Shown piece by piece: positions 46,648-57,715 of a stretch of 64,000 nt of DNA. The translations under genes were made by a program, and so were the position numbers. The stretch's first letter is position 1. Each line of letters starts with the position of its first letter. The notes beneath the pieces were generated by a model. It did not search any database. It was not told where the DNA came from and worked only from the letters and a program-made list of their open reading frames with translations. Source of the DNA: Limimonas halophila (GTDB taxonomy: Bacteria; Pseudomonadota; Alphaproteobacteria; Kiloniellales; Rhodovibrionaceae); assembly GCF_900100655.1 (NCBI RefSeq), contig NZ_FNCE01000001.1, positions 124,001-188,000 on the forward strand. The letters are read 5' to 3'.

Positions 46648-47223
46648 TCAGATGTCGCGTTCGCCCAGGCGGTCGCGGAGCTGTTCGGCGCGGGCGCGGG
46701 TGCCCGGCTGTTGCGGATGGATCGCCAGCGATTTCTCCATGGCGTCCAGCGCTTTGCGCGGGTTGCCCAGCTTCATGTGGCACAGCCCGCGCCCCGACAG
46801 CGCGCCGAAGTGGCGCGGCGCCAGCGCCAGCACGCGCTCGATGTCGGCCAGCGACTTTTCGTAGTTGCCGAGCATGAAGTGGATCGTGGCGCGTTTGTTC
46901 CACGCCTCGGCGTAGTCGGGGTCGAGGCGCACCGCCTGATCGAACGCGGCCAGGGCGGCGGCGAGCTGGCGGCTTTCCATGGCGCGCTGGCCGCGGGCCA
47001 TGATCTCGCGCACCTGCGGGTCCTCGTGCTCGTACCAGATCGACCAGATCTTCTCGGCGATGCGCTGGCCCTCGGCGTAGCTTTCCGCGTCGTCCAGCTC
47101 GGCGAACAAGGAATCCAGGCGCGGGTCCGTCTGATCCGCGTGCGCCGGGGCGGCCACGTGACCGCCGGCCAGCACGGCCGCCAGCGCGATCGGCCCGAGT
47201 GAGTTTCGACACCTCATGCCCAC
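46648..47223 (-). CDS. Periplasmic TPR-repeat protein
   Basis: A 191-residue protein with a signal peptide (GPIALAAVLAGGHVAAPAHA, cleavage near residue 29) and two or three tetratricopeptide repeats: AALAAFDQAVRLDPDYAEAWNKRA, YEKSLADIERVLALAPRHFGALSGRG and PRKALDAMEKSLAIHPQQP. It probably mediates protein contacts in the periplasm. The partner is unknown. It lies convergent to the FNT channel with 7 bases between them. Confidence 0.78.
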   Translation of the reverse strand: MGMRCRNSLGPIALAAVLAGGHVAAPAHADQTDPRLDSLFAELDDAESYAEGQRIAEKIWSIWYEHEDPQVREIMARGQRAMESRQLAAALAAFDQAVRLDPDYAEAWNKRATIHFMLGNYEKSLADIERVLALAPRHFGALSGRGLCHMKLGNPRKALDAMEKSLAIHPQQPGTRARAEQLRDRLGERDI

Positions 47224-47371
47224 ACCCTACACCCCTGCGCCGCCGCGGGCCATCCGGGCGTGCGCGCCGGGCATGGCGTGCATGCGGGCCGATGGCTTGT
47301 GTCCGCGGCGCGCGTGACCACGATGGGAGCCCGTTGTTCGCCGGCCCACGCAGTCACGGAGGCAGCCCGAG

Positions 47372-48283
47372 GTGACGCAATCCGCCGCGATCCCCGGCCA
47401 CGGCCGCGCCGGGCCGACGGTTTTCATCGCCGCGCTGGTGGTCCCCGCGCTGTGGGGCATCTACTGGGTGCCGCTGCGCGCGCTGGAGGCCGTGGCCGCG
47501 GCCGGGCCGTGGGCCACCTTCGTTGCGGTGGCCGTGGGGGCGTTGGCGATGGCGCCCTTCGCCTGGGTGGGGCGGCGGCGCATCCGCGCCTCCAACCCCT
47601 GGGCGCTGGTCAGCATCGGAATCGGCGGCGTTTCCTTCATCCTCTATTCCAACGGGCTGCTCTACGGCCACGTCGCGGTCGTGATCCTGCTGTTCTACCT
47701 GACCCCGGTGTGGAGCGTGATCATCGCCCGGCTTTGGCTGGGCTGGCCCGCGTCCTGGTGGCGCTACGCCGCGATCGGCCTGGGGCTGGGCGGCATCGCG
47801 CTGGTGCTGCGCGGCAGCCACGGCGGGCTGCCGCTGCCGACCACCCTGGGCGACTGGTTCGGGCTCGCCTCGGGCATCATGTGGTCGATCTCCTCGACCG
47901 GGCTGCGCACGCAGGTGGCGACCAACGGCGTGGAGACGAACTTCATCTTCTGCCTGGGCGGCGCCGTCGCGGCGCTGGTGCTGGCGCTCGGCCTGGGCGG
48001 TTCGCCGCCGCCGCTTCCCGACGATGCGGCCCTGGAAGCACTGGCGTGGATCGCCGCGCTCGGCGTCGGCTGGTGGGGCGTCTCGCTGGCGGTGTTCATG
48101 TGGGTGGCGCGGCTGATGGAGCCGACGCGCCTGGGCATCCTGATGATGACGGAAGCCATCGTGGGCACGCTCTCCGCCGCCATCTTCACGGCCGAGCCCT
48201 TCGGCTGGATCATGGCCGTGGGGGCGGCGCTGGTGGTGCTGGCCGCCTATCTGGAAACGCGCCACGAAGCGCCGGCGGCATAA
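47372..48283 (+). CDS. EamA family (drug/metabolite superfamily) transporter
   Basis: A 303-residue protein of ten helices with two EamA halves: FIAALVVPALWGIYWVPLRALE and VVILLFYLTPVWSVIIARLWLG in the first, GIMWSISSTGLRTQV and MEPTRLGILMMTEAIVGTLSAAIF in the second. The substrate is unknown. Start GTG 47372 follows GGAGG. A CPBP-type gene follows in the same direction after 73 bases. Confidence 0.8.
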   Translation: MTQSAAIPGHGRAGPTVFIAALVVPALWGIYWVPLRALEAVAAAGPWATFVAVAVGALAMAPFAWVGRRRIRASNPWALVSIGIGGVSFILYSNGLLYGHVAVVILLFYLTPVWSVIIARLWLGWPASWWRYAAIGLGLGGIALVLRGSHGGLPLPTTLGDWFGLASGIMWSISSTGLRTQVATNGVETNFIFCLGGAVAALVLALGLGGSPPPLPDDAALEALAWIAALGVGWWGVSLAVFMWVARLMEPTRLGILMMTEAIVGTLSAAIFTAEPFGWIMAVGAALVVLAAYLETRHEAPAA

Positions 48284-48356
48284 CGGGCGGGCAGGTGGAC
48301 GCCGGGCGGGCACCTTCCCATCTCCGGGTCGGGTTCAGGCAGCGGAGCAGGCAGGC

Positions 48357-49025
48357 ATGAGCGCCCCGTCATCCCAGCCGCGGCTCGACGAGGTGCCCGC
48401 CACGCGCCGCGCGGTGGAGTTCGCGGCGCTCTACGTCGCCATTCCGGTCGTCCACGTGGTCTATTTCGACGCGCTCGGCACCTTCCTGCCGCTGGCCGCG
48501 ATGGTCCTGTGCGGGGCGGTGCTGCTGGCGGTCACGCCCGGCTTCCGCTGGCGCGAGTTGGTGGATCCGCGCGGGCTGCGTGCCTGGCTGCCCTACGCGG
48601 GGGGCTTCATCGCCGTGGCGGCGGCGGTGATCCTGGGCTTCACGCTGGTGCTGGTGCCGGGACAGCTCTTCCACTTGCCGCTGCACGAAACGCGGCTGTG
48701 GGCGGCGATCATGCTGATCTACCCGCTCGCCTCGGTGCTGACGCAGGAACTGATCTTCCGCCCGCTCTTCTTCCGGCGCTACGCGCCGCTCTTCGGCTCG
48801 GACGCCGCGGCGATCGTCGCCAACGCAGCCGTCTACGCCCTGGTGCACGCCTTCTACCAGAACTGGGTGGCGATCGTGCTCACCTTCGGCGCCGGGCTGA
48901 TCTTCGGCTGGACCTACCGGCGTAGCGGGTCCTTCCCGCTGGTGGTGCTGATGCACGCCGTGGCGGGACAGCTCGTTTTCACCATCGGTCTTGGGGTGTA
49001 CTTCTATCACGGGGCCATCGGATGA
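48357..49025 (+). CDS. CPBP family intramembrane metalloprotease-like protein
   Basis: A 222-residue membrane protein with six or seven helices. The CPBP/Abi motif 1 is Q130-E131-xxx-R135 (TQELIFRPLFFRR), motif 2 includes H164 in YALVHAF, motif 3 has HAVAGQ. The usual first Glu is Gln, as in a common proteobacterial subgroup, so protease activity is uncertain. It lies between an EamA carrier and dnaG; no link to either is evident. Confidence 0.75.
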   Translation: MSAPSSQPRLDEVPATRRAVEFAALYVAIPVVHVVYFDALGTFLPLAAMVLCGAVLLAVTPGFRWRELVDPRGLRAWLPYAGGFIAVAAAVILGFTLVLVPGQLFHLPLHETRLWAAIMLIYPLASVLTQELIFRPLFFRRYAPLFGSDAAAIVANAAVYALVHAFYQNWVAIVLTFGAGLIFGWTYRRSGSFPLVVLMHAVAGQLVFTIGLGVYFYHGAIG

Positions 49026-49080
49026 GGCAGGCTCGCGCTGTCGTCGTTTCCCGTAGCCGCGCACAGGTGGACGCCCGCGC

Positions 49081-50832
49081 ATGACCTTTCCCGCCGAGTT
49101 CCTCGACCGGCTCCGCCAGCGTGCCCCGTTGCCCGAGGTGGTGGGCCGCCACGTGCGCCTGCAGCGCCGGGGCAAGGAATACGAGGGGCTGTGCCCCTTC
49201 CACCGCGAGAAGACGCCCTCGTTCACGGTGAACCCGGACAAGGGCTTCTTCCACTGCTTCGGCTGCGGCGCGCACGGCGACGTCGTCGGCTTCGTCATGC
49301 GCACCGAGGGGCTGAGCTTCCCCGAGGCCGTGGAAAAGCTGGCCGGGGAGGCGGGTCTGGACGTGCCGCGCGCCGGCCCGGAGGAGCGCCAGCGCCAGCA
49401 GCGCCGCGCCACGCTCGCCGAGGTGGTGGAGGCCGCCTGCGCTTGGTTCGAGGAACAGCTCGCCGGGCGCGCGGGCGCCGAGGCGCGCGCCTACCTGGAC
49501 ACGCGCGGCGTCGACCGCGCCACGCGCGAGGCCTTCCGGCTGGGCGTGGCGCCCAACCAGCCCCAGGCCCTGCGCACGGCCATGAACGCGCGCGGTTACG
49601 ACGACGAGCAACTGCTTGCCGCCGGACTCGTCAAACACGACGAGGAACGCGGCGAGCCGCGCGACACCTTCATCAACCGGCTGATCTTCCCCATCGGCGA
49701 CCGGCGCGGGCGCATCATCGCCTTCGGCGGGCGCACGCTCGGCAACGCCAAGGCCAAGTACCTGAACTCGCCCGACACCGAGCTCTTCCACAAGGGCGAG
49801 GTGCTCTACAACCTCGGCCGCGCGCGCCGGGCCGCCCACGACACCGGCGAGCTGATCGTGGCCGAGGGCTACATGGACGTCATCGCGCTCGCCCGCGCGG
49901 GATTCCAGGCCGCGGTGGCGCCGCTCGGCACGGCCGTCACGGCGCACCAGGTGCAGCAGCTCTGGCGCCTCACGGACGAGCCCGTGGTGTGCCTGGACGG
50001 CGACGAGGCCGGCCGGCGCGCCGGCTACCGCCTGGCCGAACGGGCGCTGCCCGTGCTGCGGCCGGGTTTCTCGCTGCGCTTCGCGGAGTTGCCGGCGGGC
50101 GAGGATCCGGACGACGTGGTGCGCAACCACGGCGCCCAGGCGTTCCGCCGCATCCTGGACGCGGCCCGGCCCATGTCGGACATGCTGTGGCTTCAGGCCA
50201 CCGAGGGGCGGCGCTTCGACACGCCCGAGCGCCGCGCCGGGCTGCGCCGCGAGCTGCACCGCCAGATCGGGGAGATCCAGGACGAGGGCGTGCAGCAGGC
50301 CTACCGCGACGAGATGGAGCGCCGCTTCCGCGAGCAGTTCGGCAACGGTCCGCCGCGTGGCGGCCGTCGCGGCGGTGGCGGCCGGCGCGGCGGCGGACGG
50401 CCGGGCCGGCCGGACGACGCGATGCAGGGCGGCGGCGAGGGCGCGCGGCGCTCGCCCGTTGCTGTGTGGCGTGGAGGCATCCGCGCTTTGATGTTATGCC
50501 TAATAAAAAACCCTGATATTCTAGAGGATTTTGTAGAAGACTTCTCTAGGATAGAGTTTGGGGCATCCGATCTCGACCTTTTGCGCGAAAACTTAGTTGA
50601 TATTATTAGTGATGGAAGCGAAAATTCAACAGAAACGATTTGGAGCGAATTGTATAATCGGATGGGTGAGGAGCGTATTGAAGAAATATTCTACCGAGAC
50701 GAGTATATCGTATCACCGCTTGCAAAAATGAGGGGTGATGATGTTTCGACGCGACAAAAAATGAAAGAGGTGCTGATGGAGCTGGAGGTTGATCGGCCCC
50801 GCCCAGTCCTCAAGCTCAGGGGGAATATGTGA
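49081..50832 (+). CDS. dnaG: DNA primase, with an AT-rich mosaic 3' part
   Basis: A 583-residue primase. The zinc finger (C38, H41, C59, C62 in CPFHREKTPSF...FHCFGCGAHGD), the primase core, the Toprim motifs VAEGYMDV near 262 and CLDGDEAGRRA near 310 are intact. A Gly/Arg-rich linker (residues ~424-445) precedes the C-terminal helicase-contacting part. That part, from about 50486 to 50790, is AT-rich, with codons such as ATA, TTA, CTA and AGG unlike the rest of the gene, yet it stays in frame and looks like a DnaG tail (ALMLCLIKNPDILEDFVEDF...). The protein is a little shorter than most alphaproteobacterial primases. It lies upstream of rpoD. Confidence 0.93.
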   Translation: MTFPAEFLDRLRQRAPLPEVVGRHVRLQRRGKEYEGLCPFHREKTPSFTVNPDKGFFHCFGCGAHGDVVGFVMRTEGLSFPEAVEKLAGEAGLDVPRAGPEERQRQQRRATLAEVVEAACAWFEEQLAGRAGAEARAYLDTRGVDRATREAFRLGVAPNQPQALRTAMNARGYDDEQLLAAGLVKHDEERGEPRDTFINRLIFPIGDRRGRIIAFGGRTLGNAKAKYLNSPDTELFHKGEVLYNLGRARRAAHDTGELIVAEGYMDVIALARAGFQAAVAPLGTAVTAHQVQQLWRLTDEPVVCLDGDEAGRRAGYRLAERALPVLRPGFSLRFAELPAGEDPDDVVRNHGAQAFRRILDAARPMSDMLWLQATEGRRFDTPERRAGLRRELHRQIGEIQDEGVQQAYRDEMERRFREQFGNGPPRGGRRGGGGRRGGGRPGRPDDAMQGGGEGARRSPVAVWRGGIRALMLCLIKNPDILEDFVEDFSRIEFGASDLDLLRENLVDIISDGSENSTETIWSELYNRMGEERIEEIFYRDEYIVSPLAKMRGDDVSTRQKMKEVLMELEVDRPRPVLKLRGNM

Positions 50833-50863
50833 CGCTGGGGTGATAGGGCGGCGGCGGCCGGGC

Positions 50864-50869
50864 TTGACA
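50864..50869 (+). promoter_or_regulatory. Possible -35 element upstream of rpoD
   Basis: TTGACA lies in the 299-bp gap between dnaG and rpoD, about 260 bases before the rpoD start. No good -10 partner at 16-18 bases was found, so this is only a candidate. The gap holds no recognised gene. Confidence 0.3.
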
Positions 50870-51131
50870 CGCTGCGCGTCTGTCGCCACTTGCGCTACAG
50901 GCGTGGTATCCGCGGGATGCCCGCCACCGGCACGTTTGCGCTCGAAACGACGAGAGGGCGATCGATCGCGTGGGGCGCCTCGAAACGCGTCCAAGGCTGG
51001 CGCCGACCCTATTGGGGCGCGGCGGTCGGTGGTGAAACCGTGATCGCGGCTGAACGCCGGAGGGGCGGTGCTCCGGCGCGTGTGGTGTTTTGCCGTGATC
51101 CCGAACGTGGGCTTTGAGGGCAGAGGGTTCG

Positions 51132-53369
<2,238 letters not shown>

Positions 53370-53395
53370 CGCATCTCGACAGGCGCATGTGGAAA

Positions 53396-53423
53396 CGGCC
53401 GGCGGCGAACCGCCGGCCGTTTT
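53396..53423 (+). terminator. Rho-independent terminator of rpoD
   Basis: Stem CGGCCGGCGG (53396-53405) pairs with CCGCCGGCCG (53410-53419) around loop CGAA, then four T. Confidence 0.9.
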
Positions 53424-53539
53424 CGTTCGGATATGCGGTGAGGGCACGCGGCGAAGCCGGGCTTTGACGGCGGGCCACGCCGGGGCGACCGTGTGCCCGA
53501 CGCGATTCGGCAATCCGACCGCAAGAAGGGGAGGCCAGG

Positions 53540-54040
53540 ATGTCGGCGATCGACGACGCGCTCGCCAACAACGCCACCTACGCGCAGCGCTTCGACCAGG
53601 GCGGGCTGACCGCGCCGCCGCGCAAGCAACTCGCGGTGCTGACCTGCATGGACGCGCGGCTGACCGTGTCCGAGATGCTCGGGCTGGAAACGGGCGACGC
53701 CCACGTCATCCGCAACGCGGGCGCGGTCGCGACCGAGGACGCCCTGCGCTCGCTGCTGATCTCGCACCACAAGCTGGGTGTGCGGGAGATCATGGTCATC
53801 GGCCACACCGACTGCGGCATGACCACCTTTGACGACGGTGCGTTCCGTGCCGATCTGGAAAAGCAAACCGGCTGCGTCCCCGTGGCGCCGGCGGCCTTTC
53901 ACGCCTTCCCGGATGTGGAGACCAGCGTTCGGCGCCAGGTCAAGGCGATCGTCCAGCATCCCTGGGTGCCGGACGCGTTGCGCGTCGCCGGTTTCGTCTA
54001 CGACGTGCACGACGGCCGGGTGCGCGCCGTCGACGGCTGA
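53540..54040 (+). CDS. Beta-carbonic anhydrase, compact type
   Basis: A 166-residue protein with zinc ligands C36-x-D38-x-R40 (CMDAR) and H89-x-x-C92 (HTDCG), plus GDAHVIRNAGA. The length and the HTDCGMTTF form suit the compact clade D beta-carbonic anhydrases (like Rv1284). It hydrates CO2 in the cytosol. It is distinct from the longer enzyme at 45022. The ribosome site GGGGAGG precedes ATG 53540. A GC-rich hairpin after the stop (54049-54078) may terminate the transcript. Confidence 0.87.
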   Translation: MSAIDDALANNATYAQRFDQGGLTAPPRKQLAVLTCMDARLTVSEMLGLETGDAHVIRNAGAVATEDALRSLLISHHKLGVREIMVIGHTDCGMTTFDDGAFRADLEKQTGCVPVAPAAFHAFPDVETSVRRQVKAIVQHPWVPDALRVAGFVYDVHDGRVRAVDG

Positions 54041-54298
54041 CCGGGCGGACCGCCGGGTATGTGCGGCGGCCCGGCGGTCTCGCTCTGTTCATGTTTTTCG
54101 CCGAAACAACTTTTCGCGTGTAAAGTCCGAGTCAGCGGTTTGTTCGCGTTTTTGTCGCCTTGGGCGAGGCCCACCTGGCGGTTTTTTGCCCAGCGCTCGT
54201 GACAGCGGCGAGACCACCTCGCTCGGCGTGCTTGCCGGCGCGCGCGGGCGCGCCATGGTCCCGATCAGCGGCCATCGAGCTGGATCGGGAGGCCGACC

Positions 54299-54517
54299 AT
54301 GATGCGGATGGGACTTGGCGCCCTGGCGCTGCTGGCACTGGCCGGATGCGGCGAGGTGACGATGCATTCCGAGGTCGGCGGGTTTAAAAACGCCGTCATG
54401 ACCTGCGACAGCTTCGAGAGCGTCGAGGTCGCGCAGCGCTATCAGGACATCCATCACCGCACGCGAACCGGCCTGGACCCGGACCGGGACGGCATCGTGT
54501 GCGAGGACATGCGGTAG
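54299..54517 (+). CDS. Small excalibur-like calcium-binding lipoprotein
   Basis: A 72-residue precursor with a signal peptide and lipobox (LALAGC, cysteine at about 17). The tail carries DPDRDGIVCEDMR, the DxDxDGxxCE loop of excalibur calcium-binding modules, with an earlier cysteine likely forming a disulfide. ATG 54299 has GGGAGG 6 bases upstream. Its function is unknown. It lies convergent to the surface-antigen gene. Confidence 0.7.
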   Translation: MMRMGLGALALLALAGCGEVTMHSEVGGFKNAVMTCDSFESVEVAQRYQDIHHRTRTGLDPDRDGIVCEDMR

Positions 54518-54533
54518 CGGACAGGGCCGGCGG

Positions 54534-55025
54534 TCAGCCCCGGTTGACGATCTTCCAGGAGCCGTCGGGCTGGCGGCAGGCGGTGCCGTAGGCCTGCTTG
54601 GTTTCGCCGCCGATGACCACCGTCTGCTGGAACTCGCGGCAGTACTGCCCGTCGTCGCGCTGGTAGGTTTCCGTGGGCGTGACCGAGCCGCGCTCCTCGG
54701 CGTCGGGATTGTCCCAGCTCGACGTTTGGCCGGTCTCGTTGTTTTGGAGCGTGTCCTGCGTCGTCCGCGCCATGCGCTGCTGGCTGCGGCGCGACAGCTC
54801 GCTGCCGATCTCCCGGCCGATGAGGGCGCCGATCGCCGAGCCGGCGCCAACCGCGACGGAACTGCCGTTCCCGATTTCCGAGCCCACGACGCCGCCCACC
54901 ACGGCACCGGCAACCGAGCCGACGACCTCGCCGCCGCTGGGCCCGCGACCGCCCTCGCGCGCGCAGCTGGCAAGCGCCAGCACGGCAATCATGGTGAACA
55001 CGGCGGCCCGAACTGTTCGCGCCAT
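54534..55025 (-). CDS. Glycine-zipper outer-membrane lipoprotein (17-kDa surface antigen type)
   Basis: A 163-residue precursor with a lipoprotein signal (VLALASC, cysteine at 21) and a glycine-zipper stretch GSVAGAVVGGVVGSEIGNGSSVAVGAGSAIGALIGREIG. The C-terminal domain, with YCREFQQTVVIGGETKQAYGTACRQPDGSWKIV, is the RT0821/Lpp0805 surface-protein domain with paired cysteines. Such proteins sit at the outer membrane and are often highly expressed. ATG 55025 begins right at the signal. Confidence 0.82.
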   Translation of the reverse strand: MARTVRAAVFTMIAVLALASCAREGGRGPSGGEVVGSVAGAVVGGVVGSEIGNGSSVAVGAGSAIGALIGREIGSELSRRSQQRMARTTQDTLQNNETGQTSSWDNPDAEERGSVTPTETYQRDDGQYCREFQQTVVIGGETKQAYGTACRQPDGSWKIVNRG

Positions 55026-55185
55026 GATCCGCTCGCTCCCATCCGGTGGCGGGGCGTGCACACGCCCTTGTCCGTTGGGGGAAGGGTAGGGACCGCGCTC
55101 GACGGGGGCAAGCTGGCACCGTGCGGTAGCGCGTCGCGTCGGCTGAAAGGTGCTCCGCGGGCCGACGTGGCAGGTCCCCGGACAC

Positions 55186-55214
55186 AAAAACGCCGCTCCC
55201 AGAACGGGGCGGCG
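55186..55214 (-). terminator. Rho-independent terminator, minus strand
   Basis: On the minus strand CGCCGC and GCGGCG, with an inner CCC/GGG, form a stem followed by five T (55190 down to 55186). No minus gene ends close by; mucR, ending at 55442, is the nearest. It could end a long mucR 3' UTR or a separate small RNA. Confidence 0.7.
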
Positions 55215-55441
55215 GTCGGTGCGGCTGGCTCGAGCCGCGTGCCTCAGCGAAACCGCATGCAGAGTGGCCCGGCGTCGGATGCCCCGGGAACCCGGCTGGA
55301 GAAGGCCTCACACAACCGGGGCCTCAAAGGACTTACACCGAGAGGCCGGGCCACTGCCGGCATCCGGATGCACGCCGAGAGGTAAGCGACCGGGCCCCCG
55401 TGTTCAAGGAGGGGCCGGCGCTTTTCCCGACTCAAACGGCG
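55215..55441 (-). other. Structured intergenic region downstream of mucR, possible RNA
   Basis: No protein gene seen. A hairpin GCGGCT/AGCCGC stands at 55221-55238. A perfect 11-bp long-range stem pairs AGTGGCCCGGC (55263-55273) with GCCGGGCCACT (55345-55355), enclosing about 70 bases with further GC helices. The minus terminator at 55186 would give a defined 3' end. It could be a mucR 3' UTR or an independent small RNA. No known RNA family was recognised. Confidence 0.35.
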
Positions 55442-55879
55442 TTACGCCGCCTGAGAGTCGGCGCTCTCGCCGTCCTCGGCGCGGCGGCCGAGCCCGATGG
55501 AGCGCGCGATCTCGGAGCGGCGCTTGGAGGTGTTGGGCGCGACCATGGGATAGTCGGGGCGCAGGCCGAACATCTCGCGGTACTGCTGCGGCGTCAGGTT
55601 GTGCGCCTTGGCCAGATGCCGCTTGAGCGCCTTCTGCTTGCGGCCGCACATCAGGCAGACCAGATGGTCGCGGCCGATGGACTTGCGCGGGTTCGCGGCC
55701 GGCTGCACCTCGGTCGTGCTCTCGCCGGTGTCGCCGGTCTGCAGGTTTTTCAGGTCCTGCGACACAGCCTGGATCACCTGGGACACCTGGTCCGGCTCCA
55801 CACTGTTGTTGGCGACGTAGGCGGACACGATCCGCGTGGTCATCTCGGCAATCGACTGATTATCGTTGGTTTCGGCCAT
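55442..55879 (-). CDS. MucR/Ros family zinc-finger transcriptional regulator
   Basis: A 145-residue regulator with the prokaryotic C2H2 zinc site C75-x2-C78-x9-H88-x4-H93 (CLMCGRKQKALKRHLAKAH), followed by LTPQQYREMFGLRPDYPMVAPNTSKRRSEIARSIGLGR, which is diagnostic for MucR. The N-terminal half probably oligomerises. These proteins silence AT-rich targets and control surface polysaccharides and motility in rhizobia and Brucella, so a link to the glycan island at 4-11 kb is conceivable. ATG 55879 follows AGGAG. Confidence 0.93.
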   Translation of the reverse strand: MAETNDNQSIAEMTTRIVSAYVANNSVEPDQVSQVIQAVSQDLKNLQTGDTGESTTEVQPAANPRKSIGRDHLVCLMCGRKQKALKRHLAKAHNLTPQQYREMFGLRPDYPMVAPNTSKRRSEIARSIGLGRRAEDGESADSQAA

Positions 55880-56270
55880 TGCGAGCTTCTCCTGGCGTGC
55901 TGAACGTAATTTCATCGAACACGTAATCCTTTTTGCGACTTGTGTAAAGCATCCTGTCAAGCAGGCATTGCCCGGACACGCAGTCGGATCTCTGTGGTCC
56001 GCTGCAATCCGTCCACAAGAGATGACGGGTGCGTGATCGCTCCCAACACTGCCCCTGGCGTGCCCTCCTTATCCTGCACTAGGCTGCGTTTGCCCGTGGC
56101 GGCCGCAGCACAGGAGAAACGTTTCGCGCCCCGAACCACCCGCACCTCGCGGCGCCTCGCCGGACGGCAGCGCACAGCGCGTCGCGCGCCGGGACCGCCG
56201 GACCCACGATGACATGCCGCCGGCTCCGGGCGGCTGACTGGCTCACAAGCATGATAAGGAGAATTCGGTC
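55880..56270. other. Divergent intergenic region mucR / nicotinate phosphoribosyltransferase
   Basis: 391 bp with the mucR promoter expected at about 55900-55960; TTGACA occurs on the minus strand at 55955-55960, but a matching -10 is unclear. The AT-rich 55900-55950 stretch could serve as a MucR self-binding site. No gene recognised in the remainder. Confidence 0.4.
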
Positions 56271-57647
56271 GTGATCGCGTCGCGGCACACCTCGTCTCTG
56301 GCGAACGGGCTCCTGCTCACAGATCTCTACCAGCTCAACATGGTCCAGGCGTATCTCGATGCCGGGATGACCGACCGTGCCGTGTTCGAGTTCTTCGTGC
56401 GCGACCTGCCGGGGCCGCGGAACTTCATGCTGGCCGCCGGGCTGGAGCAGGCGCTCGCCCAGCTCGAGCGCGTCCGTCTCAACGAGGACGAGCTGGCGTG
56501 GCTGCGCGACAGCGGCCGCTTCAACAGCACTTTCATGGACTACATGGCGGACCTTCGTTTCGACGGCGAGGTGCACGCCATGCCGGAGGGCACGGCCGTG
56601 TTCCCGAACGAGCCGGTGTTGCGGGTGAGCGCGCCGCTTCCCGTGGCGCAGCTGCTGGAGACGCGCCTGATCAACCTGCTGCACACCAGCATGGTCGTCG
56701 CCAGCAAGGCGGCGCGCATGACGCTCGCCGCGCCGGGCAAGAACCTGGTCGATTTCGGCCTGCGCCGCGCCCACGGGGCGGAAGCCGGGCTGCTGGGCGC
56801 GCGCGCCAGCTACATCGCGGGCTTCAACGGCACGGCGACGGTGCCGGCCCAGCCGTTGTGGGGCATTCCCATCACGGGGACGATGGCCCACTCCTTCATC
56901 GAGGCGCACACCGACGAAGAGCAGGCCTTCCTCGACTTCGCACGCTCGCGGCCGAACGAGACCGTCTTCCTGATCGACACCTACGACACCGAGGCCGCGG
57001 CGAAGAAGGTGGTGCGCATCGCGCCGACGCTGGCGGCGGAAGGCATCAAGGTGCACGGCGTGCGCATCGACAGCGGCGACCTGAACGCGTTGTCGCACAG
57101 TGTGCGCCGCATTCTCGACGACGGCGGGCTGTCGGACGTGCCCATCATCGCCAGCGGCGGCCTGGACGAATGGCGCCTGCGCGACTGCGTGGACGACGAG
57201 GTGCCCATCGACGGCTTCGGCATCGGCACCGCGCTCACCACGTCCGAGGATGCGCCGGCGCTCAACTGCGCCTACAAGCTTCAGGAGTACCAGGGCCATC
57301 TGAAGCGCAAGCTTTCCGAGGGCAAGGAAACCTGGCCGGGCCGCAAGCAGGTCTGGCGCGACTACGACGCCAGCGGCGTCATGCAGGCCGACATCCTGGG
57401 CTTCGAGGACGAGGACATGCCGGGCACGCCGTTGCTGCAGCCGGTGATGCGCGACGGCGCCGTGCTGGAGGGAACCACGGACCTGGAAGCCGCGCGCGAG
57501 CGGGCGGCGCGGGAGCTGGCGGCCCTGCCGCCGCGCCTTCAGGAGCTGGAGCCGGCCGATCCGTATCCCGTGCGCGTGTCCGAGCGTCTGCAGGCCGAGG
57601 CCGAGCGCCTCGCGCATGCGTTGCGGGGCGACGACGGTGCTTCGTGA
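56271..57647 (+). CDS. pncB: Nicotinate phosphoribosyltransferase
   Basis: A 458-residue enzyme that makes nicotinate mononucleotide in NAD salvage. SLANGLLLTDLYQLNMVQAYLDAGM at the start, FVRDLPGPRNFMLAAGLEQAL, FGLRRAHGAEAGLLGARASYIAGFNGTATV and GVRIDSGDL match the NAPRTase family. The form with TDLYQLNM resembles the longer, non-E. coli branch. Start GTG 56271 follows AAGGAGA. Confidence 0.92.
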   Translation: MIASRHTSSLANGLLLTDLYQLNMVQAYLDAGMTDRAVFEFFVRDLPGPRNFMLAAGLEQALAQLERVRLNEDELAWLRDSGRFNSTFMDYMADLRFDGEVHAMPEGTAVFPNEPVLRVSAPLPVAQLLETRLINLLHTSMVVASKAARMTLAAPGKNLVDFGLRRAHGAEAGLLGARASYIAGFNGTATVPAQPLWGIPITGTMAHSFIEAHTDEEQAFLDFARSRPNETVFLIDTYDTEAAAKKVVRIAPTLAAEGIKVHGVRIDSGDLNALSHSVRRILDDGGLSDVPIIASGGLDEWRLRDCVDDEVPIDGFGIGTALTTSEDAPALNCAYKLQEYQGHLKRKLSEGKETWPGRKQVWRDYDASGVMQADILGFEDEDMPGTPLLQPVMRDGAVLEGTTDLEAARERAARELAALPPRLQELEPADPYPVRVSERLQAEAERLAHALRGDDGAS

Positions 57648-57715
57648 ACGGCCGGCGTGGCGCAAGCCGTGCTGGACGTTTACCATGTGCACACGCGCAA
57701 GCCGGCGGGAGGCGC

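Noticed and set aside
55391-55424. Plus-strand terminator
   Set aside because: An imperfect hairpin with four T exists near CCGGGCCCC/GGGGCCGG, but no plus-strand gene ends before it, so I did not list it as a terminator.
55186-55441. 6S, SRP or RNase P RNA
   Set aside because: Diagnostic motifs of SRP (GGAAGG-like loop) and RNase P are absent. 6S was considered for the closing stem and bubble, but neighbouring genes and sequence do not fit, so it was left unassigned.
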